In this document: positions 1-4,931 of the stretch, in pieces | Position numbering within the stretch: the first letter of the stretch is position 1 | How the letters are laid out: every line of letters starts with the position of its first letter | Assembly: GCA_902782625.1 (NCBI GenBank) | Contig: CACZNZ010000055.1 | Coordinates: 1 to 6,340 of the forward strand | Length of the DNA stretch: 6,340 bases | Source of the DNA: an uncultured Lachnospiraceae bacterium | GTDB lineage: Bacteria; Bacillota; Clostridia; Lachnospirales; Lachnospiraceae | Reading direction: 5' to 3' | Made by a program: the position numbers and the translations under genes | The notes under the pieces: model-generated | Told to the model about the DNA's origin: nothing | Databases searched by the model: none | The model's input: only the letters and a program-made list of their open reading frames with translations

Positions 1-12
1 CAATATCATTTG

Positions 13-27
13 GTGTGTATATTTACT
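13..27 (+). repeat. Partial third copy of the inverted-repeat arm
   Basis: The 15-mer GTGTGTATATTTACT is identical to the reverse complement of bases 71-85. It matches 97-112 except for one fewer T. It therefore gives a third, solitary copy of the arm found in the adjacent inverted repeat, in the same orientation as the right arm. It could be a protein-binding iteron or the edge of a degraded element. Nothing in the window tells which. Confidence 0.6.
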
Positions 28-55
28 TCAATTATACCATCCTCCACCAGAAAAT

Positions 56-125
56 CAAGCATGAAATTAGAGTAAATATACACACAGTGTCATGTCGTGT
101 GTATATTTTACTCTAATCATGCTTG
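56..125. repeat. Imperfect inverted repeat, ~30-nt arms
   Basis: The left arm (56-85) and right arm (97-125) are reverse complements apart from two small indels: AAATT against ATT near the outer end, and TAAATA against TAAAATA nearer the loop. The spacer is 11 nt (86-96). Outer ends read CAAGCATGA and TCATGCTTG, inner ends ACACAC and GTGTGT. The stem is long and AT-rich with no T-run after it, so it is not a standard intrinsic terminator. It lies exactly at the 5' edge of the gene remnant that follows. That fits a small insertion, an element end or a recombination scar, but no transposase and no target duplication can be seen. Confidence 0.7.
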
Positions 126-404
126 CAATTCCTATACCGGTTCTTATCCTTTGAAAAATGGCGGGTGTCTTACTGTCAACTTCTCACGATCCACCGAACA
201 CAAGAAGTGTACTGTTATTCTTCCATACCCGATAACGAAAAAGAAGCATCACAGATAGTTCTCGACATATGCGCCATCCTTGAACAGAATGGTGTCGCAT
301 TGCCCGATATCAACACTGTCCGTTTCTCCAGCTTCTCTGAAAGGGACGGATGGAGAAACAAGTTTGATGGAACTACGCTATCATTAATCCTAAACCGACA
401 ATAA
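126..404 (+). pseudogene. 5'-truncated, probably frameshifted remnant of an unrecognised gene
   Basis: I do not recognise this protein. The reading frame ending at the TAA of 402-404 is convincing from base 231 onward: it encodes a helix (EASQIVLDICAILEQNGV) and then a stretch ending in SLILNRQ. Upstream of 231 that frame looks unnatural. The other frame, 127-228, reads more like protein: a YPLKNGG turn followed by alternating beta-like residues (CLTVNFS, CTVILPYP). Adding a single base to the CCC run at 228-230 joins the two frames smoothly as ...TVILPYP-DNEKEASQ.... Neither frame has an ATG with a ribosome binding site. The only start in the downstream frame is a TTG at 123, inside the inverted-repeat arm. 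I read it as a gene that lost its 5' end at the repeat and one C in the run. A sequencing error, or a genuine short TTG-started protein of 93 residues, remains possible. Confidence 0.5.
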
Positions 405-435
405 AACAATCGGAATTACATTCTCGTGTTGTATG

Positions 436-466
436 AAGCGGCAGAGAAAGGCCCCTGCCGCTTTTT
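436..466 (+). terminator. Rho-independent terminator after the gene remnant
   Basis: The stem AAGCGGCAG (436-444) pairs perfectly with CTGCCGCTT (455-463) around a 10-nt loop, followed by a T-run at 462-466. It terminates + strand transcription about 30 nt after the stop of the gene remnant. Read on the - strand the same hairpin is followed by only two T residues, so it would be a weak stop for the convergent anti-sigma gene ending at 477. Confidence 0.85.
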
Positions 467-476
467 AATACGATGA

Positions 477-1442
477 TTAATTTGCTGAATACTCCACGCC
501 GTTTATCTCTACGCCACTTATATCATCTATGTTAAGAATTGTCCCTATACGAAAGCAGAAGCTGCCGCTTGCAAGATCACCTGTGAAACCACGATTTTCG
601 GCAAGTTTTTCCACAATAGTTCGTTCGCCGTCATTGGTTATAACAGCAAAACTTCTGACAAGCTTTTCTTCGTATCCGTCAGTTGTATCAGGATATTTCC
701 AGTCTTCGTCCTGATGACTTACACCATATGGTGAAAGCGTTATATCGTAACCATCCGAAGAAAACAACGTTTTTATCGGAACATTTGGTTCTTTGGGAAG
801 ATCAAAGTATAATCCGCCGCAAAAATCATAGTTTTCTGTTACAATATGATCTCCGTATTCATTAATCTCTCCTGTTTCTGCATATTCCAGGAATTCCAGT
901 CGTATAGCACGGCTGCTGTCTATATATGAATTTTTAACCGGATAGCAGAAGGTTTCGCTTAATTCCCCCTCATCGTGAGTTTGTCCATACCATGATACAG
1001 AGCCACCTCCTGTGGGATAAACTACTTCACCTGTATCCGCATAAACCAGCCTGGTTGTAGCTGATTCAAGATGTTTTTTCGCTTCATCGGTAATAGCTGT
1101 CAGTGTAAATACACCTGAAGCAAAATTACCGTCACAGAGCATTGTATCAAGAGTCAGCCTCATCTGTTCATTTTCAATCGTAAATCCATTCGCAAGACCG
1201 TCTTGCTCTAGCTTTTGAGCACCTTCATAGGTGTAATAAACACTAACATTATTCTTATGCGTAAGAGCATTGAAGGCGTATACTCCTATGGGCACCATCA
1301 AAATAACTGCTGCAGCTAAGACCATAGTGATTCCTGCACGCTGCTTTATAGTGTTAGGTTTTGCTGACTTAATGCCAATGTATTCGTCCACAAAGCGCTC
1401 ATCAATGCCGTTTGTGACATTCAGAAATTCATACTCATTCAT
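477..1442 (-). CDS. Membrane anti-sigma factor (DUF4179-like), partner of the ECF sigma at 1435-1992
   Basis: This 321-residue protein has a cytoplasmic N-terminus of about 35 residues, one transmembrane helix at about 36-57 (GITMVLAAAVILMVPIGVYAF) and an extracytoplasmic domain of about 260 residues rich in beta-type segments. The layout, and the motif about 40 residues after the helix (an LTLDTMLCDG-type strand and turn), resemble the DUF4179-type proteins encoded beside clostridial ECF sigma genes. No catalytic residues are visible. By family the inner segment should hold the sigma factor at the membrane until an outside signal releases it. That is an inference from gene order. The ATG start overlaps the end of the sigma gene by 8 nt and has AAAGGGG at 1450-1456, 7 nt upstream, so the two are probably translationally coupled. 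Residues 1-20 align without gaps to the other anti-sigma protein and to the serpin N-terminus in this window. The extracytoplasmic part is clearly longer than that of the second anti-sigma protein. Confidence 0.8.
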   Translation of the reverse strand: MNEYEFLNVTNGIDERFVDEYIGIKSAKPNTIKQRAGITMVLAAAVILMVPIGVYAFNALTHKNNVSVYYTYEGAQKLEQDGLANGFTIENEQMRLTLDTMLCDGNFASGVFTLTAITDEAKKHLESATTRLVYADTGEVVYPTGGGSVSWYGQTHDEGELSETFCYPVKNSYIDSSRAIRLEFLEYAETGEINEYGDHIVTENYDFCGGLYFDLPKEPNVPIKTLFSSDGYDITLSPYGVSHQDEDWKYPDTTDGYEEKLVRSFAVITNDGERTIVEKLAENRGFTGDLASGSFCFRIGTILNIDDISGVEINGVEYSAN

Positions 1443-1992
1443 AGAGATTCCCCTTTCTTAAAATGTGTTTTTTTAGACCTTCTCTTGTTCTGTGAAGCAT
1501 TGTCTTAACATTGCTTTCAGATAAGCCTGTACGTTTGGCGATATCCGAAATACTTTCTCCGAACCAGTAGCGCCCGACAAAAACTGAGCGTCTTTTCTTA
1601 GAAAGTTTATCCAGATACTCATTTAGTAATGCTGACAGCAATTCGTTCGGTTCATCGTTAAGACTGCCATTGTCCGGGATGCATTCACTCAATTCCTGAC
1701 TCAATTCAACAAGTGTTATGCTTCGCTTCTGTGCTGTGTTTCTCTTAACTACATCAAGGGCTGCGTTTCGGCAAAGGGCGGCAAGGTACGCAAACAGATC
1801 ATCAGGTTTTTGGGGCGGTATTGTGTTCCATGCAGCTCTGTATGCATCATTTAAACATTCTTCTATATCTCTTTCGTCAGAAAGAAAGCGCATAGCAAAT
1901 CTTTTCAGCCTACCGCCATAGCTGTTCATCGTTTCGCTTATAGCTCTTTCATTGCGAAGAAAATAGAGATCAATAATATCCTTATCGTCCAT
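1435..1992 (-). CDS. ECF-type RNA polymerase sigma factor (sigma-70 family)
   Basis: This 185-residue protein has the two domains of an ECF sigma factor and lacks regions 1 and 3. Region 2 spans about residues 22-88 (RLKRFAMRFLSDERDIEEC through the AAWNTIPP and LAALCRNAALD helices). A linker carries ELSQELSECIPD. Region 4 spans about 126-181, with a helix-turn-helix at about 148-173 (ISDIAKRTGLSESNVKTML). It should bind core polymerase and direct it to a small regulon. The ATG is preceded by GGGAG at 2003-2007, 10 nt away. It is the first gene of a bicistron and overlaps the anti-sigma gene by 8 nt. Its promoter shares a 41-nt architecture with that of the paralogous sigma gene, so autoregulation is likely. 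It aligns along its whole length with the other complete sigma factor here, so the two are paralogues. The exact ECF subgroup cannot be named from the sequence alone. Confidence 0.93.
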   Translation of the reverse strand: MDDKDIIDLYFLRNERAISETMNSYGGRLKRFAMRFLSDERDIEECLNDAYRAAWNTIPPQKPDDLFAYLAALCRNAALDVVKRNTAQKRSITLVELSQELSECIPDNGSLNDEPNELLSALLNEYLDKLSKKRRSVFVGRYWFGESISDIAKRTGLSESNVKTMLHRTREGLKKHILRKGNLYE

Positions 1993-2005
1993 TACCTTTC
2001 GTCTC

Positions 2006-2046
2006 CCTTCACTCTATAAGTAGAATTATATAGCGAAAAGGTTACA
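2006..2046 (-). promoter_or_regulatory. Probable ECF promoter of the first sigma/anti-sigma operon
   Basis: On the - strand a -35-like TGTAACC (2040-2046) is followed by 16 nt and then CTACTTATAGA (2013-2023) and GTGAAGG (2006-2012). The promoter of the second sigma gene has the same blocks at identical spacing: TGTGACC, 16 nt, CGCTATATAGG, GTGAAGG. A TGTAACC-type -35 element is typical of ECF sigma factors. Conservation between paralogous operons makes self-recognition or cross-recognition likely. The start of transcription has not been mapped. Confidence 0.7.
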
Positions 2047-2066
2047 TTTTTTTTGCCGTTTCCGGC
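2047..2066 (-). promoter_or_regulatory. A-tract and small GNRA hairpin upstream of the -35 box
   Basis: Immediately upstream of the -35 box on the - strand are eight consecutive A residues (2047-2054), preceded by GCCG-GAAA-CGGC (2055-2066), a 4-bp stem closed by a GAAA loop. The A-tract is placed like an UP element, which would bind the polymerase alpha subunit. The hairpin is too small and too poorly placed to be a terminator for either strand. Confidence 0.35.
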
Positions 2067-2077
2067 GATTTATGGAT

Positions 2078-2125
2078 AAAAAAAGACGGGGACTAATAAT
2101 CTTTTAAGATTGTTCGCCACCGTCT
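2078..2125 (-). terminator. Rho-independent terminator of the second sigma/anti-sigma operon
   Basis: On the - strand AGACGG (2120-2125) pairs with CCGTCT (2084-2089), and inside it AATCTT (2106-2111) pairs with AAGATT (2098-2103), with an unpaired internal loop between. Seven T residues follow (2078-2084). It lies about 40 nt after the anti-sigma stop. A second small hairpin, AACAATA-TTTT-TATTGTT (2131-2148), sits between the stop and this terminator. Together they insulate the downstream operon, which starts from its own promoter. Confidence 0.75.
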
Positions 2126-2166
2126 GTGGTAACAATATTTTTATTGTTCACTCAATATAACAGCGT

Positions 2167-2754
2167 TTACTCACTCACATCAAGAATCAATCTCCATTCA
2201 CCGCTAATAGGTAATGGCTGGTCTGCTTTCTTTCCACCCTCAAACTCACTTACTATCAACTGATAGCTCCCTTCTGAAATAGACGAAAGAGAAATAATAA
2301 TATTTGCCTCACCATCGAGAATATCAACTGCTTCGGGGGCTTGATTTTCTACAATCGTATTTCCGGATTCATCAACAATCTTGTAACTCTTAAGTTTGAT
2401 ATTCTCAATTTCACTATAAGGTGCAACACCAGGATCAACTGCTTTAACAGTTATAAATAGCTTTCCATTTTCATAAGCGGCACTGACATTCAGTTCATCC
2501 GTTGCATTCTCATATGAGGTTCCGACTACTGCGCCATCCCATCTGAAAATATCCTTAAAGAATCCCTGCAAAACACCTGTAGCAGCAAGAGCTGTAATCC
2601 CTGTTAAGCTAAAACATAATACAATCACTGCAGCTGCTACACGAGGAATATGGAACAGCCCTACCTTTTTTATAGTCGAATAGGAAGTCTCACTTTCCTC
2701 TACATATCTGGAATTTATGCCACCAACCGCTTCAAGCAATTCATGATCTTTCAT
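2167..2754 (-). CDS. Short membrane anti-sigma factor, partner of the ECF sigma at 2751-3311
   Basis: This 195-residue protein has a cytoplasmic N-terminus of about 38 residues, a transmembrane helix at about 39-58 (VAAAVIVLCFSLTGITALAA) and a single extracytoplasmic domain of about 130 residues. The sequence ELNVSAAYENGKLFITVKAVD followed by alternating beta segments suggests an immunoglobulin-like or beta-sandwich fold, of the kind seen in DUF4179-type proteins. It lacks the long C-terminal part of its counterpart at 477-1442. Its ATG overlaps the sigma stop as ATGA. It has a perfect AAAGGAGG (2764-2771), 9 nt upstream, inside the last sigma codons, so it should be translationally coupled. 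N-terminal residues HELLEAVGGI and RYVEE match the other anti-sigma protein at the same positions. Its role as the antagonist of the sigma factor is inferred from position and architecture; the signal is unknown. Confidence 0.78.
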   Translation of the reverse strand: MKDHELLEAVGGINSRYVEESETSYSTIKKVGLFHIPRVAAAVIVLCFSLTGITALAATGVLQGFFKDIFRWDGAVVGTSYENATDELNVSAAYENGKLFITVKAVDPGVAPYSEIENIKLKSYKIVDESGNTIVENQAPEAVDILDGEANIIISLSSISEGSYQLIVSEFEGGKKADQPLPISGEWRLILDVSE

Positions 2755-3311
2755 AAGTCATAGCCTCCTTTGATAAGATATTCTTTTAACTGCTCTCTCA
2801 TCCTTAAAAGCATCATCTTAACCTTACTTTGGGAAAATCCATATCTTTTGCAGATTACCGGAATGGTTTCAAAATACCAATATCTTCTTACAAATACATT
2901 CCGTTGCTCCCTGGTACAAGTTGCCAAAAATCCATCTATCAGATTGCTCAAATATTCATCTTCAAAATCCGATTCCGGATTACTGTCCGAAGGAATACAC
3001 TCCTGCATTTCTTGGGTAAGCTCACAATAAATGGCGTGTCGCTTTTGTCGGTTATCATTCTTGCACCGATCCAGAGCAATATGTCTCACAATCTTACCCA
3101 TAAAAGCAAAAAGATAATCCCTCGGTTCGTTAGGCGGTATCAGCTCCCATGCTTTAAGATAGGTATCATTTTCACATTCTTTAGCTGTTTCCCTATCGTT
3201 AAGGATGTTGTTCGCTATATTTCTAAGCCTTGAACCATATTTACTTTCCGTTTGAGAAATAGCATCCTCATTTCTGGACAGATAGAGCTCTACTATTTTT
3301 TCGTCGTCCAA
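2751..3311 (-). CDS. ECF-type RNA polymerase sigma factor (paralogue of 1435-1992)
   Basis: This 186-residue protein is a region 2 plus region 4 ECF sigma factor. Region 2 is at about residues 22-88, including AWELIPPNEP and the GKIVRHIALDRCK helix. The linker carries ELTQEMQECIP, the counterpart of ELSQELSECIP in its paralogue. Region 4 is at about 127-182, with RNVFVRRYWYFETI leading into a helix-turn-helix at about 150-172. The helix-turn-helix has Cys154 where the paralogue has Ala. The start is TTG. It is supported by GAAAGGAGG at 3320-3328, 8 nt upstream, and because MDDEKIVELY then lines up with MDDKDIIDLY of the paralogue. It is the first gene of its operon, followed with an ATGA overlap by the anti-sigma gene, and is driven by a promoter of the same form as the other operon. 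Confidence 0.92.
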   Translation of the reverse strand: MDDEKIVELYLSRNEDAISQTESKYGSRLRNIANNILNDRETAKECENDTYLKAWELIPPNEPRDYLFAFMGKIVRHIALDRCKNDNRQKRHAIYCELTQEMQECIPSDSNPESDFEDEYLSNLIDGFLATCTREQRNVFVRRYWYFETIPVICKRYGFSQSKVKMMLLRMREQLKEYLIKGGYDL

Positions 3312-3342
3312 AAACTGTTCCTCCTTTCGGATCTTTGTAAGG

Positions 3343-3383
3343 CCTTCACCCTATATAGCGACATTATCCTGAGGATGGTCACA
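3343..3383 (-). promoter_or_regulatory. Probable ECF promoter of the second sigma/anti-sigma operon
   Basis: On the - strand TGTGACC (3377-3383), a 16-nt spacer, CGCTATATAGG (3350-3360) and GTGAAGG (3343-3349) match the first operon's promoter block for block and base-spaced. The 16-nt spacers are themselves dissimilar, so the conserved blocks are the likely recognition elements. The 31-nt stretch to the TTG start carries the ribosome binding site and no other visible signal. Confidence 0.7.
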
Positions 3384-3402
3384 TATATTTTGCATAATAA
3401 TA

Positions 3403-3426
3403 GGGTCAGTTTATACTAACTGACCC
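3403..3426. terminator. 9-bp hairpin between the nuclease gene and the second sigma promoter
   Basis: GGGTCAGTT (3403-3411) and AACTGACCC (3418-3426) form a perfect 9-bp stem with a 6-nt loop. It lies about 50 nt after the nuclease stop and just upstream of the sigma promoter, so it may end the cassette transcript on the - strand. The T-run after it is poor there (TATTATTATG). On the + strand a more T-rich CATTTCATTTTTG follows, but no + strand gene ends here. The ACTGACCCC next to a TTTTTGTAGACA-like stretch on the + strand also recalls the ends of IS3-family elements, so a scar is the alternative reading. Confidence 0.45.
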
Positions 3427-3476
3427 CATTTCATTTTTGTAGACATTTTGTTTGAGGAACTACACATAAATGACAG

Positions 3477-4595
3477 TTACAAATCTTCTTCAGCTAACCA
3501 TTCTTCCAATTTTCTTTGTAATAGTTTTTTATCCGGCAAGTATAACTCGTATTTTGCAGCATAAATGTTTGCATCTTCCGGCAATGTCAATTCAACCATA
3601 GAATCATTTTTGTCACTGCATAGAAGAATTCCTATTGTAGGGTTTTCATCTTCCGTTTTTTCATACCGATCATAATAATTTACATACATCTGCATCTGTC
3701 CCAGATCCTGATGCTTCAGTTTTCCTATCTTCAAATCCAAAAGCACAAAACATCGAAGCAATCTGTTATATAGCACAAGGTCAACCTTAAAACTATCTTC
3801 ATCAAATGTGAAACGCTTTTGCCGATCAACAAAGGTAAATCCTTTACCCATTTCCATCAAAAAATCCTGTAAATGATCTATAATTCGGGTCTCGAGCTCT
3901 GATTCTGAGTATTCTGGTTTCTCCTGCAGTCCCAGGAATTCCAAAACAAGCGGATCTTTAACAACATCCTGTGGTTTCTCAACGATCTGCCCTTTCTGAG
4001 CTATTTCTTTTACCTTATCCTTATCTGTACTAAGCAAGATACGTTCATAAAGTGAACTCCCATATTGGCGTTGAAGTGTCCTCACCGTCCAATTACCCTC
4101 AGCCGCTTCTATCTCGTAAAAATCACGTTCTTCCGTGTTTTTTACGCGCATCAGTATTAAGTAGTGGGACCATGATAATCTAAAAGGATTCTCCTTTTTC
4201 AATTTCCCAAACATTGTTTGGGATTTCTGATCTATAAATTCCGTAAACAGTGTTTGGGAAATTCTACCCTGGTATGTTTGATAGAATTTTCTAGCATTTC
4301 GAAGTGTTTCTCTTGAATATCCACGTCCAAATTCTTCTGTAAGTGCCTCTGATAGCCTGTCAATTACCTTTTCACCGTATTTGGCTCTATCTTCGCCTTT
4401 CTGCTGGACTTCAATCAGCCATTTCCCAAGAGCGTAATATGTCATAATCTCTATTATGTTTATCTGCTGTACAACCAGTCCTCTGGCATATCGTATAAGC
4501 TCAATAGAGTTGTGGCATAAATCGTTAATATCTTCAATGTTTTCCGGAAGATTACTCTTTAGTAAATCCCCCGCAGACGTGCTGTTTTTCGCCAT
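3477..4595 (-). CDS. YhcG/DUF1016-family PD-(D/E)XK nuclease
   Basis: This complete 372-residue protein has the two-domain layout of the family. The N-terminal DUF1016 helical domain covers about residues 20-180. It contains ALGKWLIEVQQKG, AKYGEKVIDRLSEALTEEFGRGYS and the SWSHYLILMRV motif at 141-151. The C-terminal PD-(D/E)XK nuclease domain covers about 215-350. Candidate catalytic residues are Glu235, Asp272 (KVDLVLYN), Asp287 and Lys289 (LLDLKIGK), with Gln300 and Gln302 in GQMQMY. The DLK form instead of ELK is a usual family variant, so the enzyme looks intact. It presumably cuts nucleic acid, but the substrate is not established for this group. Residues 113-117 and 125-129 are a small duplicated SQT(L/M)F unit in the inter-domain linker. 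The ATG shares one base with the stop of the ribbon-helix-helix gene (TAATG), with AAAGGGGGAAAGG upstream. The pair suggests a toxin-antitoxin or defence role; this is inference. Confidence 0.9.
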   Translation of the reverse strand: MAKNSTSAGDLLKSNLPENIEDINDLCHNSIELIRYARGLVVQQINIIEIMTYYALGKWLIEVQQKGEDRAKYGEKVIDRLSEALTEEFGRGYSRETLRNARKFYQTYQGRISQTLFTEFIDQKSQTMFGKLKKENPFRLSWSHYLILMRVKNTEERDFYEIEAAEGNWTVRTLQRQYGSSLYERILLSTDKDKVKEIAQKGQIVEKPQDVVKDPLVLEFLGLQEKPEYSESELETRIIDHLQDFLMEMGKGFTFVDRQKRFTFDEDSFKVDLVLYNRLLRCFVLLDLKIGKLKHQDLGQMQMYVNYYDRYEKTEDENPTIGILLCSDKNDSMVELTLPEDANIYAAKYELYLPDKKLLQRKLEEWLAEEDL

Positions 4596-4777
4596 TACCG
4601 CCTTTCCCCCTTTGCTTTATTTTCAGAAATTATCTTTGACGCCTCCAATAGCGCAGTACGTCTTACAAATTCACTATAAGAGGCATAGGATTCAAGGCGT
4701 GCGGCCATTTTCAACTTATCCAATTCTTCCTGACTAACACGTATGCTCATAGAATATGTCTTAATCTCTTTATCCAT
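4595..4777 (-). CDS. Ribbon-helix-helix DNA-binding protein, antitoxin-like
   Basis: This 60-residue protein has the MetJ/Arc/CopG fold pattern. An N-terminal beta strand (residues 7-14, TYSMSIRV) is followed by helix A (about 16-29, EELDKLKMAARLE) and helix B (about 33-53, beginning SYSEFVRRTALLEA). The pattern resembles DUF1778/TacA-type antitoxins and NikA/MobC-like proteins; the exact family is uncertain. The ATG at 4777 was chosen over a GTG at 4840 for two reasons. GGAGGG at 4786-4791 is 8 nt upstream, and the sigma-A promoter found here would start transcription inside the longer form. The protein probably dimerises and represses its own promoter through the adjacent inverted repeat. 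Its stop is fused to the nuclease start as TAATG, so the two products are made from one message, antitoxin-like gene first. Confidence 0.8.
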   Translation of the reverse strand: MDKEIKTYSMSIRVSQEELDKLKMAARLESYASYSEFVRRTALLEASKIISENKAKGERR

Positions 4778-4798
4778 AATAAACGCCCTCCATATAAA

Positions 4799-4827
4799 AT
4801 AATAGCTCTTTCGTGGAACATTTTCAA
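4799..4827 (-). promoter_or_regulatory. Sigma-A-type promoter of the ribbon-helix-helix/nuclease operon
   Basis: On the - strand TTGAAA (4822-4827), exactly 17 nt, then TATTAT (4799-4804). The start of transcription should fall about 7 nt further, immediately before GGAGGG, giving a very short leader. This is a housekeeping-type promoter, unlike the ECF-type promoters of the neighbouring operons. Confidence 0.7.
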
Positions 4828-4842
4828 TACATTTATCCACGA
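4811..4842. promoter_or_regulatory. Candidate operator: inverted repeat flanking the -35 box
   Basis: TCGTGGA (4811-4817) and TCCACGA (4836-4842) are perfect 7-bp inverted arms separated by 18 nt that contain the TTGAAA -35 box. Arm starts are 25 bp apart, a little over two helical turns, which suits two dimers of a small DNA-binding protein on one face. The natural candidate is the ribbon-helix-helix protein encoded just downstream. Chance occurrence cannot be excluded from one copy. Confidence 0.5.
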
Positions 4843-4931
4843 TTAATATGATTCATCCTCACCCGCTTCGCATCTCTCTGTTCCTCAGACAACCGTCTCG
4901 GCTTACGATAAGTAACAACAGATTTAGGCAT
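4833..4931 (-). CDS. Small basic 32-residue ORF at the cassette edge, unrecognised
   Basis: An ATG at 4929-4931 opens a 32-codon frame ending in TAA at 4833-4835. The product starts MPKSVVTYRKPRRLSEEQRD and is strongly basic, with a helix-forming LSEEQRDAKRVRM segment. The composition looks like protein rather than noise, and the strand agrees with the two genes that follow. No good ribosome binding site precedes the ATG. The start lies within a few bases of the point where homology to the truncated sigma gene begins, so it may be the remaining end of a longer gene cut by the same event. Its stop lies inside the candidate operator. It could be the first gene of the cassette, a remnant, or chance. 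Confidence 0.3.
   Translation of the reverse strand: MPKSVVTYRKPRRLSEEQRDAKRVRMNHINRG

Noticed and set aside
6..89. Short - strand frame ending at TGA 6-8, with an ATG at 60-62 or a GTG at 81-83
   Set aside because: It encodes at most 24 residues from these starts, runs largely through the repeat arms and has no ribosome binding site. It could be the tail of a lost gene but there is nothing to support it.
1..125. CRISPR-like array
   Set aside because: There are only three short repeat copies, in mixed orientation and with unequal spacing, and no cas gene; it is an inverted repeat.
2770..3233. Two + strand open frames antisense to the second sigma gene
   Set aside because: They overlap a clear ECF sigma gene completely, and their translations show no domain character and no start signals.
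3477..4595. Possible loss of the catalytic acidic residue in the nuclease (DLK instead of ELK)
   Set aside because: Asp is allowed at this position of PD-(D/E)XK motifs and the VLLDLKIGK form is common in this family, so the active site appears intact.
4456..4737. + strand open frame antisense to the nuclease/ribbon-helix-helix junction
   Set aside because: It spans two well-supported genes on the other strand, has no ribosome binding site, and the composition looks random.
4778..4840. N-terminal extension of the ribbon-helix-helix protein from a GTG at 4840
   Set aside because: The extension overlaps the sigma-A promoter and ribosome binding site, has no ribosome binding site of its own, and adds residues before the point where the ribbon-helix-helix strand should begin.
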